DNA of 64,000 bases from positions 390,637 to 454,636 of the forward strand of contig NZ_FORU01000001.1 of the NCBI RefSeq assembly GCF_900114085.1, written 5' to 3'. The translations under genes were made by a program, and so were the position numbers. Every line of letters starts with the position of its first letter. Positions within the stretch are counted from its first letter, which is position 1. The notes under the pieces were generated by a model that ran no database searches, was not told where the DNA came from, and saw nothing but the letters and a program-made list of their open reading frames with translations. Below, piece by piece: positions 36,404 to 45,250 of the stretch. The stretch comes from Myroides guanonis (GTDB lineage: Bacteria > Bacteroidota > Bacteroidia > Flavobacteriales > Flavobacteriaceae).

Positions 36404-38248
36404 TTATTTTGAGTTGTGATATGGACATTTTGAACTCTCATTTGCTTCGGGTTTACAATATTCATCCATCTTTTTCTTGAAAATTTCTTTTTCTGGATTT
36501 ATAAATTGTTCTTCAACAAGTGCTCTAGATTTTTCATTTAAGTCGGCATATTTTCTTAAAGTGTTCACTTGAATATGCGGCCAACTAGTTAATCCGCCAT
36601 TATCACCGAAACCAAATTCAAAAAATATAATTTGTTCGTATTGCAATTGAAGAAATGTTTTTCCGTTTTCGGTAACTTCTTCAATCCACATATTCATATT
36701 CATTTCTACTGTTGGAACAAATCGATTCACGAACGGGATATTTAAAATACCACCTTGTGCTCCGGTTTTGTTTTTTGAGGACAATGAGAAATGCATATAA
36801 CGATTAATATCTTGTTCCTTTATTGCGTCTCGTAATCTAAAATCAGGACGAACAGAGTATGGGTAAAGCTTATCTAAAAACATTCTTTGGGTATATACTA
36901 AGTTTTCGCCATTGTCGTTGTCTGAGTTAAGATCTATAATTGATGTAAATGGCAATGGAGGGTTGTCTAAATCGAAAGGTCTTTTTAAATCGGAAGTATT
37001 TGGTAAATTATTATTGTTGCCGTTTTTTCCGCTTCCCATCGTTCTAGAAATAGCTAAATGGTCGTAATCCCATTGACTGTTAATTCTCTCTTCTTCTAAA
37101 ATTTTTTTAAGTTTAGCAATAAGCGTTTCTTTTTCTATATTGGTATCTGTAAAATGCTCATTTGTAGCTGATAATATTTTGGAAATCTCAGAAATTTCAG
37201 TAGCTGAAGCTGTCTCAATTAATTTTGTGATGTTCTCTGAATTTAATTTTCCCTGATTGTTTAAGATTGTATTAATCTTATCAGTCAAGGCACTTGTCTT
37301 TATAAAATCGGGTTTTCCATTAAGTACAATAGATCCACCTTTGTTACTCACATTTCCCAATAAAGTGATTGTGCTTCCATGAGGAATTACACCACTTCTA
37401 GAGATGCTATAATCTGGAATAAAGAAAGGTCCATCTATACCTTCTCTTACTTTTAATTCTTTTGGAGGTACAATACTTACAACGTTTTGAGTGCCTATAT
37501 TATTTTCTGTCACATATTGAGGGGTTTCAATTGTACCAATATTAAAAAATGGCACATCCAGGTATGGATGTTTATTTAATAATGTTTTGAATTTTAATAA
37601 TTCTGTACCACTGGGTGTTGTAGGATATAGATTATTAATTAATACTTCAAGTCCTGAAAGAGTATTCCAATTGTGAATTCCTCTATCTGTTTTGATTGAA
37701 TCTTCGGTAGCGGGGTTGTTTATCACGTCACTCATCCACAAATACATACCGTTTTCTTCATGAATACCTGGGAATAGTCCTGCGTTGTTTTTAGGTTTAG
37801 AAACACTTTTAATACTCTGCTCGTATTTCATCGCACCACAGAATTGTTCTGTGGCACCTCCGCGGTTACGCACTCCGCCAGAAACTGATTCAAAGTGTAG
37901 TTTTTCTAAATATTCTTCACAATCGAATGCAAATTTTCCAGGTATTTTATTTTGGTCTGTTCCTGGTGAAGGCATTATTGTAGTATGAATACCAGACGAT
38001 TCTCTTTTAGGGTTTTCATTGTAACTATACCATGTTCCTTCTAATAATTTTAGGATACCGTGATCTGCTACTGCTTCTTTCCTTTCTAAAGTATTTTTAT
38101 CAAGAATACGCATTGGATCATCTATAGATACTGTTTCGTATTTTCCTAGAAACTCGTCTAAAGGTTTGGAAGCGTTATCTGTTAAATTTGTTTTAATCTC
38201 GTGCTCTGATTTTAGAGCAGTAAGGGAAGTGTTAATCTTTCTTAGCAT
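36404..38248 (-). CDS. Unrecognised 614-residue protein, first gene of the MNIO operon
   Basis: No family identified. Residues about 62-200 contain HGILKLLEGTWYSYNENP, GKFAFDCEEYLEKLHFES, AMKYEQSIKSVS and GIHEENGMYLWMSD, a pattern that recalls lipocalin/nitrobindin-like beta-barrels. A second similar block is near the C-terminus (FLQLQYEQIIFFEFGFGDNG, LTSWPHIQVNTLRKYA). The middle is Asn/Ser-rich. No signal peptide. It lies 16 bases before the ferritin-like gene behind a good promoter, so the two large proteins are probably made together and may act as one enzyme system. Confidence 0.6.
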   Translation of the reverse strand: MLRKINTSLTALKSEHEIKTNLTDNASKPLDEFLGKYETVSIDDPMRILDKNTLERKEAVADHGILKLLEGTWYSYNENPKRESSGIHTTIMPSPGTDQNKIPGKFAFDCEEYLEKLHFESVSGGVRNRGGATEQFCGAMKYEQSIKSVSKPKNNAGLFPGIHEENGMYLWMSDVINNPATEDSIKTDRGIHNWNTLSGLEVLINNLYPTTPSGTELLKFKTLLNKHPYLDVPFFNIGTIETPQYVTENNIGTQNVVSIVPPKELKVREGIDGPFFIPDYSISRSGVIPHGSTITLLGNVSNKGGSIVLNGKPDFIKTSALTDKINTILNNQGKLNSENITKLIETASATEISEISKILSATNEHFTDTNIEKETLIAKLKKILEEERINSQWDYDHLAISRTMGSGKNGNNNNLPNTSDLKRPFDLDNPPLPFTSIIDLNSDNDNGENLVYTQRMFLDKLYPYSVRPDFRLRDAIKEQDINRYMHFSLSSKNKTGAQGGILNIPFVNRFVPTVEMNMNMWIEEVTENGKTFLQLQYEQIIFFEFGFGDNGGLTSWPHIQVNTLRKYADLNEKSRALVEEQFINPEKEIFKKKMDEYCKPEANESSKCPYHNSK

Positions 38249-38352
38249 TTTTGGTTATGAAGTTTTTCCTACTCGTATGGCTTTTCGGATGACGCCCCGT
38301 TTATTTAGTAATCTCTGGACTTTACTTTTGGTAAAAATGCATGCATGCTTCA

Positions 38353-38383
38353 CAAATATATTGTTAATTATTATTAAACGCAA
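38353..38383 (-). promoter_or_regulatory. Promoter of the MNIO operon
   Basis: Read on the minus strand: TTG (38383-38381), a 20-base spacer, TATATTTG (38360-38353). Transcription would begin near 38346 and leave a leader of about 100 bases before the ATG at 38248. Confidence 0.6.
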
Positions 38384-38744
38384 TATGCGAATGTATAATT
38401 TAATTCAATAAAGTTAAGTTTTAAACATATTTTATTTGTATAATGTATCATTATTGTTTAAAAATGACAATAATCTATTTATTTTTATGTTTCATTGCTA
38501 TTGCTCTATCCCCTGTATTCTTAATGCTTTTCAATAAGAATAGGTGTTTAAAAATATAGTTGATTTGAATATTTTTTAGATAAGTTATAGGGAAGGGGGG
38601 GCATTGTTTAATACCGATTTTGATTTGAATGTTACAAAAGTCAAAATGGGTTGAAAGCGATCATTCTAAACGTATTTAAAATGGGCTTTGAAAATCATTG
38701 CAGTTTTGCCATAGGATGAAAGTGCATGGTAGGAATTAGGTGCC

Positions 38745-38935
38745 TTTCGCATCACTGTCCCCTCATTTCTGTCCCCTAGTTTCTGTCCCCATATTCAGTC
38801 TCCATATTTAGTCTCCAGTCTCCTAATTCCAGTCTCCTAATTCCAGTCTCCTGTTTCCAAATCACTGTCTCCAAGTTTCTGTCCCCTAATTCCAGTCTCC
38901 AGTCCCCAAGTCTCTGTCTCCAATTGAAAAGTGAC
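38745..38935. repeat. Pyrimidine-rich phrase repeat, cluster 6 (tandem form)
   Basis: The clearest tandem form: about a dozen units of the type AGTCTCCTAATTCC / CTGTCTCCAAGTTT / CTGTCCCCTA in a row, the unit length drifting between about 10 and 15 bases. It sits just before the Rpn duplication. The preceding 38420-38744 holds nothing recognised. Confidence 0.7.
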
Positions 38936-39003
38936 ATAATCTCCCTCCAATCCTCTCAATTCCACAATACACCAAGCCTTGCAAGTTCCTGTTTCAAACA
39001 CCA

Positions 39004-39399
39004 TTTGTGACATAATTATTTCTATTCATTTTGTTGTGATTTATGTTGATTAAATATATTTAAAATGCTTATTTTTAATAGTTTAAAGTGTAAGTATGGG
39101 GAAAACTAAAAACAATCTAGGTAAATATGTAAGCTTTAGTACGGATTGGGGATTCAAGTATTATTTCGGAAGAGAGGAGTACAAATTGAACTTGATAAAC
39201 TTCTTAAACGGTTTGTTTGAAGGACAAAAAGTGATAAAGGATTTGCATTACCAATCTGTAGAGCAAGACGGAGATTTAGAACACGATCGCAAAGCAGTAT
39301 TTGATTTGTATTGCACAGGAGAAGATGGTGAGCATTTTATCATTGAGATGCAGCAAATCAGTCAGGACTTTTTTAAGGACCGCACTGTCTTCTATACCT
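39004..39399 (+). repeat. 396-bp direct repeat (copy 2, intact gene)
   Basis: Counterpart of 19223-19618, same length without gaps. Includes the upstream sequence and first 101 codons of the intact Rpn-family gene. Confidence 0.85.
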
Positions 39400-40013
39400 C
39401 ACGGTTGATTAATAGATTAGTTCGACGCGGAGTAAAAGGCAATACTTATGAATTGCCGGAAGTCTATTTCATTGGAATATTGGAATTTGAATTAGATGAA
39501 TTACAGTCGGAAAAATACTATTATGATGTAGCCTTATTAGAAAAGGAAACCAAAGAAGTCTTTTACGATAAGTTGGGATTTAAGTTTTTGATTATCCCGA
39601 ATTTTAAGAAAGAAGAAGCTGAAGTGAGGAGTTATATGGATCAGTGGATGTATACATTAAAAAACTTAAGCAAGTTCGATAAAATACCTTCCTGTTTGGA
39701 TATCAGGGTATTTGGTCTTATCTTTGATATAGGAAAAGTAGCAAACTTAAATAAGGAAGATATGATTTCATATGAAGCAAGTTTAAAGAGGAAGCGCGAT
39801 GCTGAGAGCATTCGTTTAACTCAAGAGCGAATCGCACGTGAGAGGGAGGAAAATGCACTTGAAAAAGGACGTGAAGAAGGACGTGAAGAAGGACGTGAAG
39901 AAGGAATGGAAAAAGTAAGAGTTATGGTTTTGAAACTTAAAATCATGGGGATTTCAATTGAGGATATTTCAAAAGGAACTGGTTTATCTATTGAAGAAAT
40001 TGAGAAACTATAG
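39096..40013 (+). CDS. Rpn-family recombination-promoting nuclease/putative transposase
   Basis: A 305-residue PD-(D/E)XK family protein (Rpn/PDDEXK_2). The nuclease core includes KAVFDLYCTGEDGEHFIIEM (Asp, then ExQ) and the helix DRTVFYTSRLINRLVRRG. It continues with VYFIGILEFELDE and FKKEEAEVRSYMDQWMYTLK, and ends with a charged linker holding three perfect 12-base repeats (39867-39902, residues GREE) and a helix-turn-helix-like tail (LKIMGISIEDISKGTGLSIE). Rpn proteins promote RecA-independent recombination and some act in phage defence. A terminator follows. Confidence 0.88.
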   Translation: MGKTKNNLGKYVSFSTDWGFKYYFGREEYKLNLINFLNGLFEGQKVIKDLHYQSVEQDGDLEHDRKAVFDLYCTGEDGEHFIIEMQQISQDFFKDRTVFYTSRLINRLVRRGVKGNTYELPEVYFIGILEFELDELQSEKYYYDVALLEKETKEVFYDKLGFKFLIIPNFKKEEAEVRSYMDQWMYTLKNLSKFDKIPSCLDIRVFGLIFDIGKVANLNKEDMISYEASLKRKRDAESIRLTQERIAREREENALEKGREEGREEGREEGMEKVRVMVLKLKIMGISIEDISKGTGLSIEEIEKL

Positions 40014-40036
40014 TATGATTTCATAACTAGTAATGC

Positions 40037-40068
40037 AAGCCGTTTGTGTCTTTCAAATGGCTTTTTTT
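40037..40068 (+). terminator. Rho-independent terminator after the Rpn gene
   Basis: AAGCCGTTTG (40037-40046) pairs with CAAATGGCTT (40054-40063, one G-T wobble), followed by seven T. Confidence 0.88.
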
Positions 40069-40114
40069 ATGCTTTTACATTTCGATATTCGAAAATCTAA
40101 TCATTATTCTCTTC

Positions 40115-40335
40115 AACTTCCAATCCCCTAATTACTCATCATAGTTCACCGATTACAGTTCACTACTTTCATTCTCCTGTCTCCAAATCACTGTCTCCCT
40201 ATCCACTGCCACCAACTGTCTGTATCCTTTTTAAAAGAGATATATTTTATCAGAATAACTCCCAATGTCACAATCTATCAAGGCTTGCAAGTTCCTAGTT
40301 CAAAGCCCCTTTCGGGACATATTTTTTTCCAACGT
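40115..40335. repeat. Pyrimidine-rich phrase repeat, cluster 7
   Basis: CATTCTCCTGTCTCCAAATC, ACTGTCTCC and then the second module CAAGGCTTGCAAGTTCCTAG, CCCTTTCGGGACATATTTTT. The last word repeats at 22010-22030. The gap ends at the start of the Gabija-like operon. Confidence 0.55.
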
Positions 40336-40389
40336 TTTCATTAGTTTAACATAATTTCTTTCTATAAGTTAGCGGAAATTTAAGAAAAT

Positions 40390-41235
40390 ATGCCTGCTAA
40401 CGAACTGCACTTTTCTTCTGATTTTAAAGACATTATTACATATTGTAAAGAAAATAAACTGTTTTTAGGAGCGGGAAACCCCAATGCTGATATTCTTATT
40501 ATTAGAAAGGAAGCTGCCATTGATATGGAAAAGAATAAAGAACAACATGAAACAGAATATCTTGATAATGTTGATCAATGGGAACAAAATATTCAAAATA
40601 ATACTCAATTTGAAGATGTCGATTGTTGGTTTAGTCTTAAACCTACATTTAATCCGTTATATCCTTATAAAGGACAAAGAAATGTTATTGAGTCTAGCCC
40701 AATAAAAGGTAAGAAACGAGGTGAAAAAGGAACAAGTAGAACTTGGCGTTTTTATCAAAAGCTAATAGATGCTATTTACCATGACGATGTTGAAAGTTCG
40801 CATATCAACTTTCATGAATACAGCTTTATCAGCGAGTTAAACCAAATTACAGCTCCTTACGCGAATAAAATCCCTAAGAAAGACCGTCTAGTTAGTATAG
40901 AGAAAAGAAAGCCTTTATTCGAAGAAAATTTCTTTCAACAATTTCCAATCGTCATTGTAGCTGCCGGGCATTATATCCGAGATTTTGATATTAATCTGTG
41001 TAAGTTGTTCAAGGTAGAATATGATGAACAGGCCTCAAAAGAGTTTTCTGAGGGTCTCAAAAATAATTGGATTAATGTGCATTATAATCGTAAAGGAGAA
41101 TCTCCTAAACTACTTATTCATACAAACCAATTGAGTGTTAATATAGAAAAGGAGTTGATTAAGAGGTTGGGGGAGATTACGAAAAAATCAGTTTTAGAGC
41201 AAGTAATTTTAGGTAAGAAGTTAACTAATAAGTAG
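40390..41235 (+). CDS. Unknown protein, uracil-DNA-glycosylase-like pattern
   Basis: A 281-residue cytoplasmic protein. Motifs such as LGAGNPNADILIIRKEA near the start, NPLYPYKGQ, GTSRTWRFYQKLIDAIY, FHEYSFISELNQ, FPIVIVAAGHYIRDF and KLLIHTNQLS follow the order expected of a UDG-superfamily alpha/beta fold (nucleotide-binding loop, then a final H-x-x-x-L/S loop). The catalytic residues of true uracil glycosylases are not obvious, so activity is uncertain. It is the first gene of a four-gene operon, 17 bases before the OLD-type nuclease. Confidence 0.55.
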   Translation: MPANELHFSSDFKDIITYCKENKLFLGAGNPNADILIIRKEAAIDMEKNKEQHETEYLDNVDQWEQNIQNNTQFEDVDCWFSLKPTFNPLYPYKGQRNVIESSPIKGKKRGEKGTSRTWRFYQKLIDAIYHDDVESSHINFHEYSFISELNQITAPYANKIPKKDRLVSIEKRKPLFEENFFQQFPIVIVAAGHYIRDFDINLCKLFKVEYDEQASKEFSEGLKNNWINVHYNRKGESPKLLIHTNQLSVNIEKELIKRLGEITKKSVLEQVILGKKLTNK

Positions 41236-41252
41236 TAAAGGAAAAATGCGTT

Positions 41253-43343
41253 ATGAAAATAATAAAAATTGAAGTTGAAAACTTTCGCCTATTGAAAGAC
41301 TTCTCAATGGATGTAGAGAAAGAGTTATCCTTAGTGATAGGAAAGAATAATACTGGAAAAACATCTTTGCTTTCCGTTCTGGACAAGTTTTTAAATGAGA
41401 AAAGTAAGTTCTCGTATGATGATTTCAATATCGATTTTAAGAATCAATTAGAAAGTATAATAGAATCGGATAATATTGTCGAAGAGTTTGAGCCAAAAGG
41501 CATTAAACTTAAATTGTTTATTGAATATGACGAGCACGACGATTTATCTAATGTAAGTAGAGTGTTAATGGACTTGGATCTAGATAATAACACTATTGTA
41601 TTAGGTTTCGAGTTTACTTTAAATTATGATGATTTCTTACTATTGAGAGAAGAGTACTCTTCTTTCGCAGCTAATGAAATGGCCAAAGTAGAAACAAGGA
41701 AAAAGGTTAGAGCGAAAGAATTAAAGGAGTATTTAAACGAGAAGTTAGGAAGTTACTTTCATACACATAAGAAGTCTTTTGAGTATGATATAGATAATAA
41801 AAATATTGTTGAGACTAATTATATAGATCTTGTAAAAGAAGGGATTAAGATTAAAGATATAATTGAGTTTAAATATATTAGTGCAAGACGAGATGTAACT
41901 AATAAAGAAAAAGAAAGTACTTTATCAAAACAAACTTCAAGTTTATACAATAAACAGGAGGATAATGACGAGAAAAATGAAGCTACAGAAGATTTTAAAG
42001 ATCAGCTTTCAGATACTGATAATAAACTAAGTGAGATTTACAAAAATCTTTTTACTGATGTTATTAAGAAAGTTCAAGATTTTGGAGGAATTAAATTAAA
42101 TGATACCGATATATCGATAATATCAACATTACGACACAGAGAGTTACTTGAAGGAAATACAACGGTAGTTTATGACCATAGTGATCACAAATTACCAGAG
42201 AATTATAACGGTTTAGGTTATATGAATCTTATTAGTATGATTTTTGAAATTGAAATTCTTGTTCAAGATTTCAAAAGGGATAGGGAAACTAAGCCTGCTG
42301 ATATTAACTTATTTATAATTGAAGAGCCCGAAGCGCATACTCATCCGCAAATGCAATACATCTTTATTAAGAATATAAAGAAATTACTTGAAAAAGGAAT
42401 AAAGAGAGAGGATGGAATCAATATACCACTTCAATATTTAATTACAACCCATTCTTCTCATATTGTTGCAGATAGTGATTTTGATGATATTAAGTATTTA
42501 AAAGCGGAAAATAGAAATAGTGTTATTGCTAAAAACTTATCTGATTTAAGAACTGAATATGAGGGGGATCTAAAACAATATCAATTCTTAAAACAATATC
42601 TAACTATAAATAGAGCTGAAGTTTTTTTTGCTGATAAAGCGGTGCTCATTGAAGGTGATACGGAAAGAATTTTAATACCAACTTTTATGCGAAAAGTTGA
42701 TTTAGAATTAGAAGCTAAGCAAGAAGAAGCTAAGCAAGAAGAGGATAATATTGCTCTACCGTTGTTATCACAAAATATTTCGATTATAGAAGTGGGAGCT
42801 TATTCACAAATATTTGAGAAATTCATTGATTTTTTGGGTATAAAGTGTTTGATACTAACTGATATAGATTCGATAGGGGATATTGGTAATAAAGATAAGA
42901 TTGGCGATCCTAAACTAGAAGCTTGTCCTGTAAATATAGGAATAAAAACAAGCAATTCAGCAATTAATCATTTTTTAGGCGGAGTTACTTGGGATGATTT
43001 AAAAACATTAAAAGTTGAAGATCGAACTATTCCTGTAGGAAGTTCAATAGTTTGTATATGTTACCAACAGGAAGAAAAGACTTACCATGCAAGAAGTTTT
43101 GAAGATGCCTTTATACACCTAAATAGAGCATTCGTAAAAGAAAATAAAGACACTTTTAAAGGGATAAAAAATTCTTCTGATTTCGATGATGAGACGAAAA
43201 GTCCTTATGATTTAGCAGCTGATTGTGTTAAGAGGAAGACACACTTCGCTTTAGATATATTATTTCATAGTGATGAAAGATTTAGTAATTGGAATATTCC
43301 AGCATATATTAAGGAGGGATTATTATGGTTGAAAGAAGAGTAA
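41253..43343 (+). CDS. Gabija-like OLD-family ATPase/TOPRIM nuclease (GajA-like)
   Basis: 696 residues. N-terminal SMC/ABC-type ATPase: Walker A GKNNTGKT (30-37), Walker B FIIEEPEAHTHPQMQ (about 355-369) and the switch TTHSSHIV (about 405). C-terminal TOPRIM: first Glu in VLIEGDTERILIP (about 467) and the DxD pair in LILTDIDSIG (about 536). GajA of Gabija has this layout and nicks DNA when nucleotide levels fall. Longer than the classical GajA (about 580). A 15-base repeat encodes EAKQEEAKQEE. The gene overlaps the helicase by 19 bases. Confidence 0.85.
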   Translation: MKIIKIEVENFRLLKDFSMDVEKELSLVIGKNNTGKTSLLSVLDKFLNEKSKFSYDDFNIDFKNQLESIIESDNIVEEFEPKGIKLKLFIEYDEHDDLSNVSRVLMDLDLDNNTIVLGFEFTLNYDDFLLLREEYSSFAANEMAKVETRKKVRAKELKEYLNEKLGSYFHTHKKSFEYDIDNKNIVETNYIDLVKEGIKIKDIIEFKYISARRDVTNKEKESTLSKQTSSLYNKQEDNDEKNEATEDFKDQLSDTDNKLSEIYKNLFTDVIKKVQDFGGIKLNDTDISIISTLRHRELLEGNTTVVYDHSDHKLPENYNGLGYMNLISMIFEIEILVQDFKRDRETKPADINLFIIEEPEAHTHPQMQYIFIKNIKKLLEKGIKREDGINIPLQYLITTHSSHIVADSDFDDIKYLKAENRNSVIAKNLSDLRTEYEGDLKQYQFLKQYLTINRAEVFFADKAVLIEGDTERILIPTFMRKVDLELEAKQEEAKQEEDNIALPLLSQNISIIEVGAYSQIFEKFIDFLGIKCLILTDIDSIGDIGNKDKIGDPKLEACPVNIGIKTSNSAINHFLGGVTWDDLKTLKVEDRTIPVGSSIVCICYQQEEKTYHARSFEDAFIHLNRAFVKENKDTFKGIKNSSDFDDETKSPYDLAADCVKRKTHFALDILFHSDERFSNWNIPAYIKEGLLWLKEE

Positions 43344-45250
43344 ATTTAGAACTAGAAGTGGACGAGATTTTTCAATCAATTGATGCTGGCAGGAATTTTC
43401 TATTAAGTGGAGGTGCAGGAAGTGGTAAAACCTACTCCTTAGTAAGTGTAATTCGTCAGGTAATAGTTGAAAATCCAACAGTAAAGGTCGCTTGTATGAC
43501 CTATACTAATGCAGCGGTTAGGGAAATTGAAGAGAGGGTAAATCATAAAAATTTAAACGTATCTACTATCCATGACTTTTTATGGGATAATATTAAACAC
43601 TTTCAAAAAGAACTTAAAGAGGCTCTTATTACTCTAGCAAACAAAGAAGAAGTGACTAAAATTTCTATTGAAGAAATCAGTCCTGTTCCAGATAATTATT
43701 ATGCAGATTTACCTGATGGTGTTCAGTATAAAGAGTTCGTTAGAATACATGAAGGTATTATATCGCACGATGAATTACTTGTAGTAGCCAATTATCTTTT
43801 TGAAAAATATCCCAAACTTAGTAGTATAGTTAAGGATAAATATAAATTTATTTTTATAGATGAGTATCAGGATACAAGTAAAGATGTTATAGAAATTTTT
43901 CTTACTCATTTTAAGAACAGCAAAAGGAAAAACATTATAGGCTTTTTTGGAGATGCTATGCAATCGATTTACGAAGATGGTATTGGAAATCTAGACGAAT
44001 ATACGGGTGATAACGTAGATTCTGTGAGAGAGGTTTTAAAGAAACAAAACAGAAGAAATCCTCAGCTAGTTATCGATTTAGCAAATAAATTACGTACAGA
44101 CGGTCTTGTGCAGGAACCTTCAGAAGATACCAATGCACCCAATATGATTGATGGGGTTATTAAAGCAGGTAATGTATTGTTTTTATATTCTACAGATGCT
44201 GATGTAAGTAAAGTTGAAAGCTTCTTAACAGAAAATTATAATTGGGATTTTACTAATTCAAAAAAAACAAAACAGCTTAATCTTACCCATAATTTGATAG
44301 CAGGTAGGGCTGGGTTTAGAGAACTTATGGATATCTATGATAGGGATCAGATTTTGAAGTATAGAGATAGAGTAAAGAAATATATAAAAGAAAATAATAT
44401 TACAACTGATTTTTCTCAAAACACATTTGGGGAGGTTATTGAGATATTACAACAAAATTTAGGAGTAGGTAATGCTGTTAATCCTACTAGAGGGATGCAA
44501 GTTTTTATAGATGATAATTTAGAATTGTATAATTATACCAAATCATTAAATTATTTGGATTTTTCAAAAATGTACATTGATAAAGATCAAATGCTAGATG
44601 ATAAAAAACAAGAAGAGGACGATGAAAGTAAAAAAGGTTCCAAAAGAGATAGACTAATTAAACATTTATTTAAAATTCAAACAAACATTTCTCTCTATGA
44701 GAATAAGAAATACAATGAGTTTTTGAGAGCAACGGATTACAAGTATAAAATAACAAGTATAGAAAGTAAAAGAATTTTAAAACAAAATATTGAGAGCCTT
44801 ATTAACGTGAAAGATAAAACAATTGAAGAAATTATAAATGAGGCAAATGAAAACGGAATCTGTGTTATTGACGATAAACTTAATGATTTTAAAAGAAGAC
44901 AGGAATATCTTTATAAGAGAGTTAAGGATGTGAAATTTAGCGATTTTCAAAACTTATACTATTATTTAGAAGGACAAACACCATTTTCTACACAGCATAA
45001 AACTAAAGGTGCTGAATTCGATAATGTTTTAGTTGTACTTGATAATGGAGGATGGAATAATTACAATTTCGGCAATTTGCTTTTAGAAACAGGTACTCCG
45101 AGTGTGTTACATAGAACTCAGAAAATATTTTACGTTTGTTGTACTAGGGCTAAAGAAAGTTTAGCAGTTTTCTTTCACAACCCTAATCAGCAGGTCGTGG
45201 AAAAAGCAAAGGATTGGTTTGGTAGAGAGAATGTAATTGAAATCAGATAG
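43325..45250 (+). CDS. UvrD/Rep-like superfamily 1 helicase (GajB-like)
   Basis: 641 residues with SF1 motifs in order: I GGAGSGKTYS (29-38), Ia YTNAAVREIEE, II FIDEYQDTS (about 177-185), III GDAMQSIYED, IV KQNRRNPQLVIDLA, V STQHKTKGAEFDNVLVV, VI YVCCTRAKESLAVFF. Together with the upstream OLD nuclease this is the Gabija pair (GajA + GajB), in which the helicase works as an activator/effector. Overlaps both neighbours, so translation is coupled. Confidence 0.87.
   Translation: MVERRVNLELEVDEIFQSIDAGRNFLLSGGAGSGKTYSLVSVIRQVIVENPTVKVACMTYTNAAVREIEERVNHKNLNVSTIHDFLWDNIKHFQKELKEALITLANKEEVTKISIEEISPVPDNYYADLPDGVQYKEFVRIHEGIISHDELLVVANYLFEKYPKLSSIVKDKYKFIFIDEYQDTSKDVIEIFLTHFKNSKRKNIIGFFGDAMQSIYEDGIGNLDEYTGDNVDSVREVLKKQNRRNPQLVIDLANKLRTDGLVQEPSEDTNAPNMIDGVIKAGNVLFLYSTDADVSKVESFLTENYNWDFTNSKKTKQLNLTHNLIAGRAGFRELMDIYDRDQILKYRDRVKKYIKENNITTDFSQNTFGEVIEILQQNLGVGNAVNPTRGMQVFIDDNLELYNYTKSLNYLDFSKMYIDKDQMLDDKKQEEDDESKKGSKRDRLIKHLFKIQTNISLYENKKYNEFLRATDYKYKITSIESKRILKQNIESLINVKDKTIEEIINEANENGICVIDDKLNDFKRRQEYLYKRVKDVKFSDFQNLYYYLEGQTPFSTQHKTKGAEFDNVLVVLDNGGWNNYNFGNLLLETGTPSVLHRTQKIFYVCCTRAKESLAVFFHNPNQQVVEKAKDWFGRENVIEIR

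Noticed and set aside
38745..38935. Possible CRISPR array
   Set aside because: The repeats are short, drifting in length and without constant spacers; no cas genes in the window.
41253..43343. RecF/SbcC-like repair ATPase
   Set aside because: The TOPRIM motifs after the ATPase and the overlapping UvrD-like helicase fit an OLD/Gabija nuclease better.
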